DNA of 64,000 nucleotides from Streptomyces sp. NBC_00258 (GCF_036182465.1 NZ_CP108081.1:6200001-6264000), one strand, 5' to 3'; numbered from the stretch's first letter, positions 1 to 7,783 are shown. Notes: generated by a model not told the origin, from the sequence alone. Numbers and translations are program-made.

Positions 1-177
1 ACCCGCGTAGTCGGACTCGGAAAGCCGCACATCAGCACCCGGACCGAGGCGGGGACCGTCGAAGACGTCGAGGCGGAGCTCACCGGGGACGCCGACGAAG
101 TGCCCCACGTGAAGGTCGCGTGGGACTCCGGTGACACCACCTGGATCAGTGCGGACGGCGTGACGCCCGAGAAGTAG
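1..177 (+). CDS. 3' end of a hypothetical element gene
   Basis: An open frame runs from the first base to a TAG at 175-177 and gives 58 C-terminal residues. The start lies outside the window. The visible part is acidic and ends in a segment containing VKVAWDSGDTTWISADGV, which looks like a small beta-rich domain. I do not recognise the family. Third-position GC is high, as expected for a real Streptomyces gene. It belongs to the same + strand direction as the downstream transfer block but is separated from it by about 117 bp. Confidence 0.55.
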   Translation, partial: TRVVGLGKPHISTRTEAGTVEDVEAELTGDADEVPHVKVAWDSGDTTWISADGVTPEK

Positions 178-294
178 TCCCACCGCCTGACTTTCTCTCC
201 ACCCCACGGCCACCGCACAAGCGGACGGCCCCGGCAGGAGTTGCGACCTTCTGCCGGGGCCTGGGCCGAATCCCTTCAAGCAGGGAGAACGACC

Positions 295-1056
295 GTGCAG
301 AACACCGTACAGACCACGCCCGCCACGTTCACCAGTCAGACGCCGGCCGCGCCGGACCGCACCATCACCTACCCGCTGAAGGCAGGCGGATCCTTCACCA
401 CGACCTGCCCCAAGTTCTGCGACGACGACCACACGGACGATGTCGTCGGCGGCCTCACCACCCCCGGCGACCTGCTCCACCAGGGCGAGGCTGTCAGCCT
501 CGACTTCGCGACGCAGGGCGCCGAGCAGAGCATCCTCGTGGCGCGCATCAGTCAGTGGCCGCTCTCCCAGGAAGACGGCAAGCCGTACATCGAGCTCGTT
601 CCCGAGGGTCGCACCGGCGTAGGCCTGATCCTGACCAACCGGATCGAGCTCGACGAGGAGATCCGGCGGGTCCGCGCGCACCTGAGCGCGCTGATCGAGC
701 TGGGTGACCAGTTCGCCGAGGCGCAGGCCGACGACCACGAGCGCCACGTACAGGCCGACGACACGGCCTGGTCGACACTCAGCCGCACCGACCTGCAGTC
801 GATGCCGATCGCGTACCTGCTGAAGGCGTTCGGAGTGACCGTCGTCGAGACGGAGGACATCGGCCGTAAGGCGGTGGCCGCCCTGTACGGGAAGCCGGGC
901 GCGATGGAGCTGCGCATCAAGCCGGAGATGTCGCAGTACATGCGCGAGGACCAGGCCCGCCGCCTGCTCATCGACCGCTTCGACGCCAAGTCCGGCCGTG
1001 CGCTTCGCTCCCAGGCCGACGAGGCCCTGCGGCAGGCCCGCGGTGGTCAGGCATGA
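295..1056 (+). CDS. DUF6907-like hypothetical protein of the transfer block
   Basis: This 253-aa protein opens the coupled + strand block. I chose GTG 295 because GGGAG precedes it at a suitable distance; an in-frame TTG at 241 has no such site. Around residues 30-105 there is a Cys/His-containing beta-rich domain (CPKFCDDDHTDD) resembling DUF6907, which is common on Streptomyces elements. The C-terminal half is helical and charged. The stop overlaps the next start (ATGA at 1053-1056), so the two genes are translationally coupled. Function is unknown; a zinc-binding or structural role is a guess from the Cys/His spacing. Confidence 0.7.
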   Translation: MQNTVQTTPATFTSQTPAAPDRTITYPLKAGGSFTTTCPKFCDDDHTDDVVGGLTTPGDLLHQGEAVSLDFATQGAEQSILVARISQWPLSQEDGKPYIELVPEGRTGVGLILTNRIELDEEIRRVRAHLSALIELGDQFAEAQADDHERHVQADDTAWSTLSRTDLQSMPIAYLLKAFGVTVVETEDIGRKAVAALYGKPGAMELRIKPEMSQYMREDQARRLLIDRFDAKSGRALRSQADEALRQARGGQA

Positions 1057-1862
1057 GCAACGACGACGAGCGCGCGCAGAAGTTCGTCGAGCGCCACTTC
1101 CCGGTGACCGCCGCGTTCCTCGCCGCCGAGCGCGGCGAGGGCCCGGCCCCGGTCTACGGGCCGAGCGACGTACAGAACGCCCACGACGACCAGCCGGAGC
1201 CGCACGTCGTCGTGCGCGTCGCCTACCGCATGTCCCGCTGGGAGATCCTCGCGGCGCTCGCGGCCGGCTACGCGACGACGAACATCGAGCGCAGCCCCGA
1301 CGACATGACCGTCCAGCAGATCCGCTACGACGTCGAGGCGCAGCTGTCTCTGATGTCGTGGCGGGACATGGAAGACCTCGTCGAGTCGGTCGCCGGGCAG
1401 ATCGAGCGGGGCGAACACCCGGAGCAGATGCAGGCCCTGAAGCGGGCCATGGACCGGGCATATTCGCCTCGCCCCGAGCCGGAGCCGAGGCCCGTGCAGC
1501 GGCCGTACTACGAGGGCGGCACGGTCACCCTGCAGACCGTCGATCACGGCGAGATCGTCGTCGACGAGCCTGCTTGGTGTGCCGGTCACGACAACGAGCC
1601 GATCGGCCACCGCGCGGACGTCACGCACAAGGGCCCGTGGATCTCTGCGGAGTTCGAGGGTGTCGAGTTCCTGCCGGCCTGCATCTCGTGGGCGCCGTTC
1701 GCCGAGGAGCAGCCGGAGCCGTTCCCGGTGCTCGACGTCGACGAGTTCCCGCCCATGGAGCCCGACGAGCTGCGCGGCCTGGCCGCGGTGGTCGGCCTGT
1801 ACTCCAGCGAGCTCTACACGAAGGCCAACGAGCTGGACCGGATCCGCAGGGGGATGCAGTGA
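1053..1862 (+). CDS. Hypothetical acidic protein
   Basis: The 269-aa product is strongly acidic, with Glu/Asp-Pro stretches around residues 145-160, no signal peptide and no membrane segment. It is translationally coupled on both sides: ATGA with the gene before it and GTGA with the gene after it. The N-terminal half is helical. The C-terminal half contains a beta-rich segment ending in a segment with SWAPF. I recognise no family. Position in the block upstream of the translocase suggests an accessory role in transfer or maintenance, but nothing in the sequence proves it. Confidence 0.7.
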   Translation: MSNDDERAQKFVERHFPVTAAFLAAERGEGPAPVYGPSDVQNAHDDQPEPHVVVRVAYRMSRWEILAALAAGYATTNIERSPDDMTVQQIRYDVEAQLSLMSWRDMEDLVESVAGQIERGEHPEQMQALKRAMDRAYSPRPEPEPRPVQRPYYEGGTVTLQTVDHGEIVVDEPAWCAGHDNEPIGHRADVTHKGPWISAEFEGVEFLPACISWAPFAEEQPEPFPVLDVDEFPPMEPDELRGLAAVVGLYSSELYTKANELDRIRRGMQ

Positions 1863-2053
1863 GCCGCTACACCACCGTGCCGCGACCCACGGAGCATGCC
1901 GCGCTGCGGCAGCTGGACCGCTGCCCGCGCCGACTCCCCTCGTATCCCGTCCTGTTCGCCGGCCTGGTGACCGCCAACGCGGTCGGCGACCGGCACGGCA
2001 AGAACCTGTTCGCCCACGCCATCGCCCGCCTCGGCGGAGAAGGAGGCGAGTGA
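1859..2053 (+). CDS. Small hypothetical protein
   Basis: This 64-aa protein starts at GTG 1859, overlapping the previous stop (GTGA), and ends in a TGATG overlap with the HTH gene that follows. It contains a basic stretch (DRCPRRLPSYP) and a short hydrophobic segment (VLFAGLVTANAVG) too weak for a clear membrane helix. The overlaps on both sides and the codon bias are the main evidence that it is real. The family is not recognised. Confidence 0.6.
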   Translation: MSRYTTVPRPTEHAALRQLDRCPRRLPSYPVLFAGLVTANAVGDRHGKNLFAHAIARLGGEGGE

Positions 2054-2412
2054 TGGACGCCCAGCCCGAGAAGCCGTTCATCTTCACGTGGACCGGCGCG
2101 GAGGCCAACGCGCTGCGGCTGGCCCTGCGGATGACGCAGGAGCAGTTCAGCGACTACCTCGGCCCGTCCGTGCGGACGATCTCCCGCTGGTCGACGGCGC
2201 CGGAAGCCCGGATCTCCCGCGAGACGCAGGACGCCCTGGACATCGCCTACGACCGGCTGACAGCGCACCACATGCAGCGCTTCCTGCACGCCCTCAAGAG
2301 GGCCCAGCCGCGCGAGGCGACCTCCCCGGTCGTGATGGCCGCGGAGATGGCGCTGATGCAGGCCCGCATCGACGAACTGCACGCCCAGCTGCAGAAGGAG
2401 CAGCACTCATGA
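2053..2412 (+). CDS. XRE-type HTH DNA-binding protein
   Basis: The 119-aa protein has a helix-turn-helix at about residues 17-50. The pattern LRLALRMTQEQFSDYLG followed by VRTISRW is typical of the XRE/Cro family. The C-terminal half is a long helix rich in Ala, Met and Gln that may form a coiled coil for dimerisation. It sits inside the coupled block (TGATG before, ATGA after), so it is co-made with the membrane proteins downstream. It may regulate the transfer genes or bind element DNA; this is inference from position. Confidence 0.8.
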   Translation: MDAQPEKPFIFTWTGAEANALRLALRMTQEQFSDYLGPSVRTISRWSTAPEARISRETQDALDIAYDRLTAHHMQRFLHALKRAQPREATSPVVMAAEMALMQARIDELHAQLQKEQHS

Positions 2413-3275
2413 AGCGACTCAGCGCACGCCAGACTCTTGCCGGCGGTGCCGGTCTTGTGACCGTCACCCTGACGGCCGCAGCGTTCTGGCTGTCGTATGA
2501 GCATTTGCACGACGTCGCTGACGACAACGGCCTCGGCGGCATCCGGGCGTGGGCGTGGCCCGGCACGGTCGACCTGTTCATCGTCGCCGGGGAGCTGCTG
2601 ATCCTGCGGGCCGCATTGCGCGGCCGTGCGGACTGGTTCGCCTACCTGCTGGCCGGGGTCGGCTCGCTCGGGTCCATCGCGCTGAACGTCGCCGGGGTCG
2701 GTACGGGGGCGGACCCGCTCGAGTACATCGTCGCCGCGGTTCCTCCGGTGGCCGCGCTGCTCGCCTTCGCCGCCATCATGCGGCAGGTACACGAGCAACT
2801 CGTGTCGGACGTCGAGACCGAGGCTTTGGATGTTATCCAGACCCTCCCGGCCGCCACGGTCGAGCGTGTACCCGAGGTGTACCCGGAGATCGAGGCGGCT
2901 GTACCTGCCGTACCCGAGGCCGTACCTGGGGGTGTCCGGCTGCTGCCGGTCTTCGGCTGCCCGGGAGAGCTGCACCGCGCCCTGCGTCACGAAATTCGTC
3001 ACGAAACTCCGACGCCTGTACCCGCCGCCGAGTACCCCCGTACCCGGCCCGCGGTGCACGCCGAGTACGTACCCGACAGCGACCGGCAGGTGCCCGACCC
3101 CGGGCCGGATGACGAGCCCGACGAAGAGCACGAGTACCCCGACCCGCTCATCCCGCAGGTACGCCGCGACTTCCCCGGCGAGACGCCCGGAGTACGGCGC
3201 CTGAAGGAGAAGTACGGGATCGGCCAGCCCCGCGCGCAGCGCATCCGTGACGAGCTGACGGCGGTGACGTCATGA
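2409..3275 (+). CDS. DUF2637 membrane protein (Spd/transfer-associated)
   Basis: This 288-aa protein has a DUF2637-like N-terminal half with four hydrophobic segments, at roughly residues 10-32, 45-70, 75-95 and 102-122. DUF2637 proteins are common next to TraB genes on Streptomyces conjugative elements and are thought to work in transfer or spread. The C-terminal half (about residues 145-280) is Pro/Glu-rich and probably disordered, ending in a basic segment with a helix-turn-helix flavour (FPGETPGVRRLKEKYGIGQ). DNA encoding the disordered part is packed with GTACC repeats that use the Val codon GTA, rare in Streptomyces, so that stretch may be kept for its DNA sequence. Start ATG 2409 overlaps the previous stop. 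Confidence 0.8.
   Translation: MKRLSARQTLAGGAGLVTVTLTAAAFWLSYEHLHDVADDNGLGGIRAWAWPGTVDLFIVAGELLILRAALRGRADWFAYLLAGVGSLGSIALNVAGVGTGADPLEYIVAAVPPVAALLAFAAIMRQVHEQLVSDVETEALDVIQTLPAATVERVPEVYPEIEAAVPAVPEAVPGGVRLLPVFGCPGELHRALRHEIRHETPTPVPAAEYPRTRPAVHAEYVPDSDRQVPDPGPDDEPDEEHEYPDPLIPQVRRDFPGETPGVRRLKEKYGIGQPRAQRIRDELTAVTS
2868..3138 (+). repeat. GTACC repeat cluster 1 (candidate translocase-recognition repeats)
   Basis: Ten copies of GTACC lie at 2868, 2879, 2901, 2910, 2922, 3018, 3032, 3040, 3069 and 3134, all on the + strand and mostly followed by CG or TG. They are read in three different codon phases (GTA-CC, G-TAC-C, GT-ACC), so protein repetition does not explain them. The Val codon GTA is otherwise rare here. 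See the two further clusters at 3871-3907 and 4599-4780. Confidence 0.7.
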
Positions 3276-3445
3276 AGTGGATTCTCCTCGGCGCCCTGCT
3301 GGGCCTGTGCCTGCTGTACCCGTCGCTGCTGGCGGTCGTTCTCGCCGTGGTCGCGGCGGTCCTGTCCAAGCCGCTCCTGGTGGCGTTCGGCCTCGGCCTC
3401 GCCGTAGGTGCGCGGTCCCCCCTGCTGCGGAGGCGGACGCGATGA
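3272..3445 (+). CDS. Small membrane protein (Spd-like)
   Basis: This 57-aa protein starts at ATG 3272, overlapping the previous stop, and its own stop overlaps the next start (ATGA at 3442-3445). About residues 3-50 are almost entirely hydrophobic (ILLGALLGLCLLYPSLLAV and a second stretch), followed by a basic tail, which suggests two membrane helices in a hairpin. Small hydrophobic proteins of this kind sit beside TraB on Streptomyces elements as spread (Spd) proteins. That link rests on context rather than sequence identity. Confidence 0.7.
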   Translation: MKWILLGALLGLCLLYPSLLAVVLAVVAAVLSKPLLVAFGLGLAVGARSPLLRRRTR

Positions 3446-3861
3446 GCGACGAACTGTCCAACCTGCCGGAGCAGTACCGCCAGTACCTCCACCCCGTCGA
3501 CCCGACGGCCGCGCATCACCGGCCGCCGAACATCGTCTACGACCAGCAGGGCCGGCCGGTCCACTTCACCATCGGTCAGCCCCCACCCGCGGTTGTCGTG
3601 CAGGCGCCCGTACAGCAGGGCCTCGACCCGGCCATGCAGCGGCTCGTCATCATCACGTTCCTGATCCTCGCCGTGGTCGTCGTCTGCACCGCAGCCATCT
3701 GCGCCGTGGTGGTCCTGGTCGGCGGAACGCTGATGGGGATCATCGGCGCCGTCTCCGCGAACATCCCGATGATCGGCGCCTCCCTGGTCGGCGTGATCCT
3801 CGCCGCCGGCTGGGCGGCCTCGAAGATCCGGCCCGACGCCCCCGCGAGAAAGCGCCGCTGA
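3442..3861 (+). CDS. Membrane protein (Spd-like)
   Basis: The 139-aa product has a soluble N-terminal region of about 65 residues rich in Pro and Gln, then two hydrophobic segments at about residues 70-97 (beginning VIITFLILAVVVVCTAAIC) and 100-128, and a short basic tail (PARKRR). The arrangement resembles spread proteins and small AICE membrane proteins. It is the last gene of the tightly overlapping run that began at 295; 77 bp of non-coding DNA carrying four GTACC repeats follow. A role in passing element DNA between mycelial compartments is inferred from neighbourhood only. Confidence 0.7.
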   Translation: MSDELSNLPEQYRQYLHPVDPTAAHHRPPNIVYDQQGRPVHFTIGQPPPAVVVQAPVQQGLDPAMQRLVIITFLILAVVVVCTAAICAVVVLVGGTLMGIIGAVSANIPMIGASLVGVILAAGWAASKIRPDAPARKRR

Positions 3862-3870
3862 CTGCGGGGC

Positions 3871-3907
3871 GTACCTGCTGTACCTCCGCCTGTACCCGCC
3901 CTGTACC
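3871..3907 (+). repeat. GTACC repeat cluster 2 (intergenic)
   Basis: Four GTACC copies at 3871, 3880, 3892 and 3903 are spaced 9, 12 and 11 bp, close to one helical turn, in the gap between the membrane protein gene and the next small gene. No coding constraint exists here, which supports a DNA-binding role for the motif. Confidence 0.7.
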
Positions 3908-3938
3908 TAACCCCCTAAGACCTGCACAGGAGTTCATC

Positions 3939-4127
3939 GTGAGTGTTCGTTCCCGCGCCGTCCGCGACCGTCAGTCCCGCATCGGCCGTATCGCCCGCCA
4001 CCTCAACCGGGAGCACGGCTGCGTCCGCCCCGACGACGTCGTGAGCCTGGCCGTGGGCTGCGGCATCAAGGTCACCCGCCCCGAGGTCGTTCACGTCCTC
4101 GTCCGCCTCCGGCTGCGCCGCCGCTGA
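3939..4127 (+). CDS. Small basic protein
   Basis: This 62-aa protein starts at GTG 3939 with CAGGAG eight bases upstream. It is very basic (start VSVRSRAVRDRQSRIGR, end LRLRRR) and looks like a small winged-helix or HTH fold around residues 12-55. A DNA-binding role is plausible but the family is not recognised. It lies directly downstream of GTACC cluster 2, between the membrane genes and the translocase gene. Confidence 0.6.
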   Translation: MSVRSRAVRDRQSRIGRIARHLNREHGCVRPDDVVSLAVGCGIKVTRPEVVHVLVRLRLRRR

Positions 4128-4213
4128 CCTGCCCTTCCGTCCCACAGAGGTTCTTCCGGGACCTCTGTCGGGCGGTGGGGCCGGACAACCCGGCCCGCGA
4201 CCAGGAGGAATCC

Positions 4214-4420
4214 ATGACCCGCGAACAGGCCCTCACCCAGGCCGTGATCGCCGCAGACAACGCCACCGACCTCGCCCGGGAGGCGGACCGGATGGCCCAC
4301 CACAACGACTTCCGCCCCCAGACGCCCGCGTTCGCCGCGGCCGGCGCCCTGTGGGCCGACGTCGCAGTCGCCTACGCGGCCATCGCCCAGGCCCTGCCCG
4401 AGACCACCCCGGAGGACTGA
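4214..4420 (+). CDS. Small hypothetical helical protein
   Basis: The 68-aa product begins at ATG 4214 after a clear CCAGGAGGAA site. It is Ala-rich, helical and acidic at the end, with no signal or membrane segment. It ends one base before the next start. I recognise no family; small proteins of this type are frequent between spd-like genes and traB on AICEs. Confidence 0.6.
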   Translation: MTREQALTQAVIAADNATDLAREADRMAHHNDFRPQTPAFAAAGALWADVAVAYAAIAQALPETTPED

Positions 4421-4421
4421 C

Positions 4422-4598
4422 ATGGCTGCGACCAGCCGAGACCCGCACAACAACCGCGAGTTGGCGGCCGTCGTCCTCCTCGGCGCCCGCATCGCTCGAC
4501 TTGAGCGCCTGGGCAAGCCGACCAAGCGCCTGGAGAACCGCGTCGACCGCATCCGCGAGCAGGCCCAGAAGCGCGAGGACGCCAAGCGCCGGAAGTAG
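4422..4598 (+). CDS. Small basic helical protein
   Basis: This 58-aa protein (ATG 4422, TAG 4596) follows the preceding gene by one base and is likely co-translated with it. The C-terminal two thirds form a highly charged helix (ENRVDRIREQAQKREDAKRR), probably a coiled coil or nucleic-acid-binding helix. The family is not recognised. A strong hairpin flanked by GTAC repeats follows at once. Confidence 0.55.
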   Translation: MAATSRDPHNNRELAAVVLLGARIARLERLGKPTKRLENRVDRIREQAQKREDAKRRK

Positions 4599-4780
4599 GT
4601 ACACCACGGGGCGCCCGTACCCGGCACAGGTACACCGGGCGCCCCGTGTCCCAGACCGCCCCGTAGAGCGACCGGAGAGAGAAGCATGACGGACACCATC
4701 GTTCCCCCGACAGACACCCCGCCGAGTACCCCCGTACCCGATGTACCCGAGCAGGCAGGTACGGCAGGTACACCCGTACC
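4599..4780 (+). repeat. GTAC(C) repeat cluster 3 upstream of and inside traB
   Basis: GTACC occurs at 4617, 4726, 4734, 4743 and 4776, with related GTACA/GTACG at 4599, 4630, 4760 and 4768. Part lies in the intergenic hairpin and part in the disordered N-terminal codons of the translocase gene, where Val is again written GTA three times. The position next to the translocase fits a cis-acting transfer locus. Confidence 0.65.
4605..4648 (+). terminator. Inverted repeat upstream of traB
   Basis: CACGGGGCGCCCG (4605-4617) pairs perfectly with CGGGCGCCCCGTG (4636-4648) around an 18-base loop. No T-run follows. It may end transcription of the block before traB, or be a structural part of the GTAC-repeat locus. 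Confidence 0.5.
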
Positions 4781-6776
4781 CGTCGACAACCCGAAGCTGC
4801 CCGCGCCGGGCGTCACCGACGAGAAGCGCAAGCCGATCCTGCCCCCATGGGTGAAGGACCGGACCGAGTTCGTCACCGCGGCACGCCACTCTGCGACCCG
4901 CGCCGGGTACGCCGCGATGTATCACGGGGTACGCGTCCCCTGGTACGGCACACAGCTGACGATGATGTCCCCGCGGGGCGCCTGCCGGTTCATCGCCTCC
5001 ACGAACAGGTGGTTGTGGGACCGGGAGGCCGCACCCCTGCGGGACTACGCCGTGCGGACCGAGGACGTCGAGGAGTACATGCGTCTCGCCCGCCTCCGCG
5101 GCAACCGGGTACGCCTCCGCGGCCTGGTCACCGTCGTCGCCATGGTGTTCGGCCTCGGCTTCGCCCTGTGGCTGTACGTCCTCGCTCCCGAGTTCCTGTA
5201 CGCGTTCGCAGCCGGCGGCGTACTCACCATGGGGTACCTCGGGCAACAGCCCGACGCTCCCGTCATCGGCCCGGCCGTGATGCGCACCGAGCTGCAGAAG
5301 CTGACGGGCCTGATCGTGCTGCGCGCCCTCGACGCCATCAGCAACCCGAAGATCTCAGCCGCCATCAAAAAGGGCGGCGACATGGACGGGATGCGCTTCA
5401 CCAGCGAAATCACCCGCGACGGGCCCGGCTACCGCGCCGACCTCGACCTCCCGTATGGGGTTACGCCGGACGACGTCATGGAGAAGCGGGAGCAGCTCGC
5501 TTCTGGCCTGCGCCGCAAGGTCGGCTGCGTGTGGCCGTCCGGCGACGAGAACGAGCACGAAGGGCGCCTGGTGCTGTGGGTCGGCGACAAGCCGATGAAC
5601 GAGACCACGAAGCCGGCGTGGCCGCTGTTGAAGGACGGGCAGGTCGACCTGTTCAAGCCCGTCATCTTCGGCAACGACCAGCGGATGCGGTGGGTTGAGG
5701 TCACCCTCATGTTCGCGTCCATCGTTATCGGCGCGATCCCGAGGATGGGCAAGACATTCCTGCTCAGGCTGCTGATGCTGATCTGCGCCCTCGACCCGCG
5801 GGCGATGCTGCTGGCCTTCGACCTGAAGGGCACCGGCGACCTCGGCGCCCTTGAGCCGGTCTGCCACCGCTACCGGGCCGGCGAGGAAGACGAGGACATC
5901 GAATACATCCTTCACGCCCTCCGCGAGATCAAGGCCGAGCTGCGTCGCCGCGCAAAGGTCATCAAGTCCCTGCCGCGCTCCCGCTGCCCCGAGTCCAAGG
6001 TCACGCCTGCCCTGGCCAACGACAAGTCCCTTGGCCTGCACCCCATCGCCATCAGCATCGACGAATGCCAGGTGCTGTTCGAGCACGACAAGCACGGCGC
6101 CGAGCTGGAGAGCATCTGCACCGACATCACCAAGCGCGGGCCGGCGCTGGGCATCATCGGCATGTACGCCACCCAGCGGCCCGACGCGAAGTCCCTGCCG
6201 ACCGGCATCAGCGCGAACGCTGTCCTGCGCTTCGCCCTCAAGGTCATGGGCCACACGGCGAACGACCTGATCCTCAGCACCGGCGCCTACAAGTCCGGCA
6301 TCCGCGCCACCATGTTCAACCGTCGTGACCTGGGCATCTGCTACATGGCCGGCGAGGGCGATGACCCGCGCATCGTCGCGAGCGCGTTCGTCGACGCACC
6401 CAAGGCCGAACTGGTCGTCACCCGCGCCCGGAAGATGCGCGAGGAGTACGGCAACATCACCGGCCACGCCATCGGCGAGGGGCCAGCTGAGACGGTCGGC
6501 ATGGACCTGCTCGGCGACATCCTCAAGAGTGTGGGCGCCGACGAAGAGCAGGTGTGGAACGAGCGTGTGGCCGCCCGCCTCGCCGAGCTGCGCCCCGACG
6601 TGTACGAGGGCTGGAAGGGCGAGAACGTCACCTCCGCACTCAAGCCGTGGGGCGTCGAGACCACCCAGGTGTGGGGCACCACGGACGAGGGTGAAGGCAA
6701 GAACCGGCGCGGCATCAAGCGCGCCGACGTCGTCGCCGCCGTCACGCGCCGTAACGCCGACAGGGTCGCCGCCTAG
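4686..6776 (+). CDS. traB: TraB/FtsK-SpoIIIE-type DNA translocase
   Basis: This 696-aa protein is the probable conjugation motor. Streptomyces TraB-type proteins form a hexameric membrane-anchored ATPase that moves double-stranded element DNA between cells. The N-terminal 45 residues are Pro/Thr/Val-rich and disordered. Two membrane segments lie at about residues 140-190 (containing LVTVVAMVFGLGFALWLYV). The FtsK-type ATPase domain has a Walker A at GAIPRMGKT (about residue 350) and a Walker B at AISIDE (about residue 455). The C-terminal 60 residues (ending around GIKRADVVAAVTRR) look like the winged-helix DNA-recognition domain. Start ATG 4686 has GGAGAGAGAAG upstream. GTACC clusters lie before it and CTAG repeats after it. 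Length is in the usual AICE TraB range. One translocase and no relaxase fits the double-stranded transfer model. Confidence 0.85.
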   Translation: MTDTIVPPTDTPPSTPVPDVPEQAGTAGTPVPVDNPKLPAPGVTDEKRKPILPPWVKDRTEFVTAARHSATRAGYAAMYHGVRVPWYGTQLTMMSPRGACRFIASTNRWLWDREAAPLRDYAVRTEDVEEYMRLARLRGNRVRLRGLVTVVAMVFGLGFALWLYVLAPEFLYAFAAGGVLTMGYLGQQPDAPVIGPAVMRTELQKLTGLIVLRALDAISNPKISAAIKKGGDMDGMRFTSEITRDGPGYRADLDLPYGVTPDDVMEKREQLASGLRRKVGCVWPSGDENEHEGRLVLWVGDKPMNETTKPAWPLLKDGQVDLFKPVIFGNDQRMRWVEVTLMFASIVIGAIPRMGKTFLLRLLMLICALDPRAMLLAFDLKGTGDLGALEPVCHRYRAGEEDEDIEYILHALREIKAELRRRAKVIKSLPRSRCPESKVTPALANDKSLGLHPIAISIDECQVLFEHDKHGAELESICTDITKRGPALGIIGMYATQRPDAKSLPTGISANAVLRFALKVMGHTANDLILSTGAYKSGIRATMFNRRDLGICYMAGEGDDPRIVASAFVDAPKAELVVTRARKMREEYGNITGHAIGEGPAETVGMDLLGDILKSVGADEEQVWNERVAARLAELRPDVYEGWKGENVTSALKPWGVETTQVWGTTDEGEGKNRRGIKRADVVAAVTRRNADRVAA

Positions 6777-6787
6777 CCCGAGAACCG

Positions 6788-6840
6788 CTGCTAGACCTAG
6801 CACCCCGACCCGCTAGGTCTAGCAGGGCTACTAGCAGTGA
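6788..6840 (+). repeat. CTAG-rich inverted and direct repeats downstream of traB
   Basis: CTGCTAGACCTAGC (6788-6801) and GCTAGGTCTAGCAG (6812-6825) form a perfect 14-bp inverted repeat with a 10-bp spacer. CTAGCAG recurs at 6831-6837, and again at 6868-6874 within the next hairpin. CTAG is a rare tetranucleotide, so seven copies in about 85 bp is remarkable. Candidate binding site for a regulator or for the transfer machinery. Confidence 0.65.
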
Positions 6841-6843
6841 AAT

Positions 6844-6881
6844 GCGCCCCTGATCTGTGATCTAGCGTCTAGCAGGGGCGC
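6844..6881 (+). terminator. Hairpin after traB
   Basis: GCGCCCCTG (6844-6852) pairs with CAGGGGCGC (6873-6881). Its loop carries two more CTAG copies. It lies about 70 bp after the traB stop and may terminate the transfer operon or belong to the CTAG locus. Confidence 0.5.
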
Positions 6882-6926
6882 CCCCGGGAAACGGGAAACA
6901 CCCACTTCAGACGAGGGAGACACCCC

Positions 6927-7175
6927 ATGTGGCTTGCTATAGCCGCGCTCATCCTCTGGCTCGCCGGTTACGCAGTGTTGTGTGCCGTCAAGCCGTTCGC
7001 CCCGTGCGGCAGGTGCAAGGGCGCTGGCTATCTGCAGCACTTCCGTAAGCAGCGGACGTGCCCGCGCTGCCACGGCGACAAGCTTCGGCTGCGTGTGGGC
7101 CGGCGCATGCACAACGCATGGCGCCGCACCCGCGAGGCCGGCACCCGCCCCATGCCCGAGAGGACCAGCCGTTGA
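6927..7175 (+). CDS. Membrane-anchored small zinc-ribbon protein
   Basis: The 82-aa protein has one N-terminal membrane helix (LAIAALILWLAGYAVLCAV, residues 3-21) followed by a DnaJ-like CxxC ribbon: CGRCKGAGY and CPRCHGDK at about residues 30-52. It ends in a basic tail. The pattern resembles the CxxCxGxG zinc ribbons of chaperones; a metal-binding membrane-surface role is likely but the partner is unknown. GAGGGA lies upstream of ATG 6927. Its stop overlaps the TTG start of the DUF5753 gene. Confidence 0.7.
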   Translation: MWLAIAALILWLAGYAVLCAVKPFAPCGRCKGAGYLQHFRKQRTCPRCHGDKLRLRVGRRMHNAWRRTREAGTRPMPERTSR

Positions 7176-7783
7176 CCACCCTTTGGGAGTCGCCGGCGGA
7201 GACGCTCGGCGAGCACATCGCCCGCCTGGTCGCGATCGAAGCCGAGACCGAGACCGTGCACGCCTGGCAGCCGCTGCTCATACCGGGCGCCCTGCAGAGT
7301 TACGCCTACGCGTGCGGGGCGATCGGATCCACCACCCCGGCCCTGCCGCCGGAGACCATCGCCGAACGGGCAGACATCCGCCGCCAGCGCATCGACCAGC
7401 TGCGCGCCGCCTCCGAGTTTATCGTCGACGAGAGCGCCCTGTACCGGGCCGTCGGCGGGTCCGCGGCGCTCGTCGACCAGTTGGAGCACCTGCTCGCCGT
7501 GGCCTCGCTACAGCCGTCGCTGACACTGCGGATCCTGCCGCAGAGCATCGAGGCGCACCCCGGTCTCGCCGGGCCGTTCACCCTGTACCGGGCCGCCCGG
7601 CAGCGTGCCGTGTTCATCGAGTCGCTGACGTCTTCAGAGATCACCACCCGCCCCGATGATGTCGCTGCCTACGCTTCGACGTGGGAGCGGCTTGAGGCGC
7701 TGGCCCTGTCCGCTGCCGAATCGCTCGACCTGATCGACGCAACGAGGGAGACGCTTTGCCGGAGACTCCGAACGAGTCGCTGA
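7172..7783 (+). CDS. DUF5753 protein lacking its usual HTH domain
   Basis: The 203-aa product matches the DUF5753 domain: an IEAETETVHAWQPLLIPG-like opening, a central ERADIRRQRI motif, and an LTLRILPQ core. This domain is normally the C-terminal half of XRE regulators of the WhiJ type, whose first 80 residues bind DNA. Here the frame opens at a TTG overlapping the previous stop (TTGA), and no HTH is encoded upstream in any frame. It is followed at once by a DUF397 gene, the standard partner. It may therefore act as a sensor or antagonist without DNA binding, or pair with another XRE protein of the element such as the one at 8411. Confidence 0.8.
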   Translation: MTTLWESPAETLGEHIARLVAIEAETETVHAWQPLLIPGALQSYAYACGAIGSTTPALPPETIAERADIRRQRIDQLRAASEFIVDESALYRAVGGSAALVDQLEHLLAVASLQPSLTLRILPQSIEAHPGLAGPFTLYRAARQRAVFIESLTSSEITTRPDDVAAYASTWERLEALALSAAESLDLIDATRETLCRRLRTSR

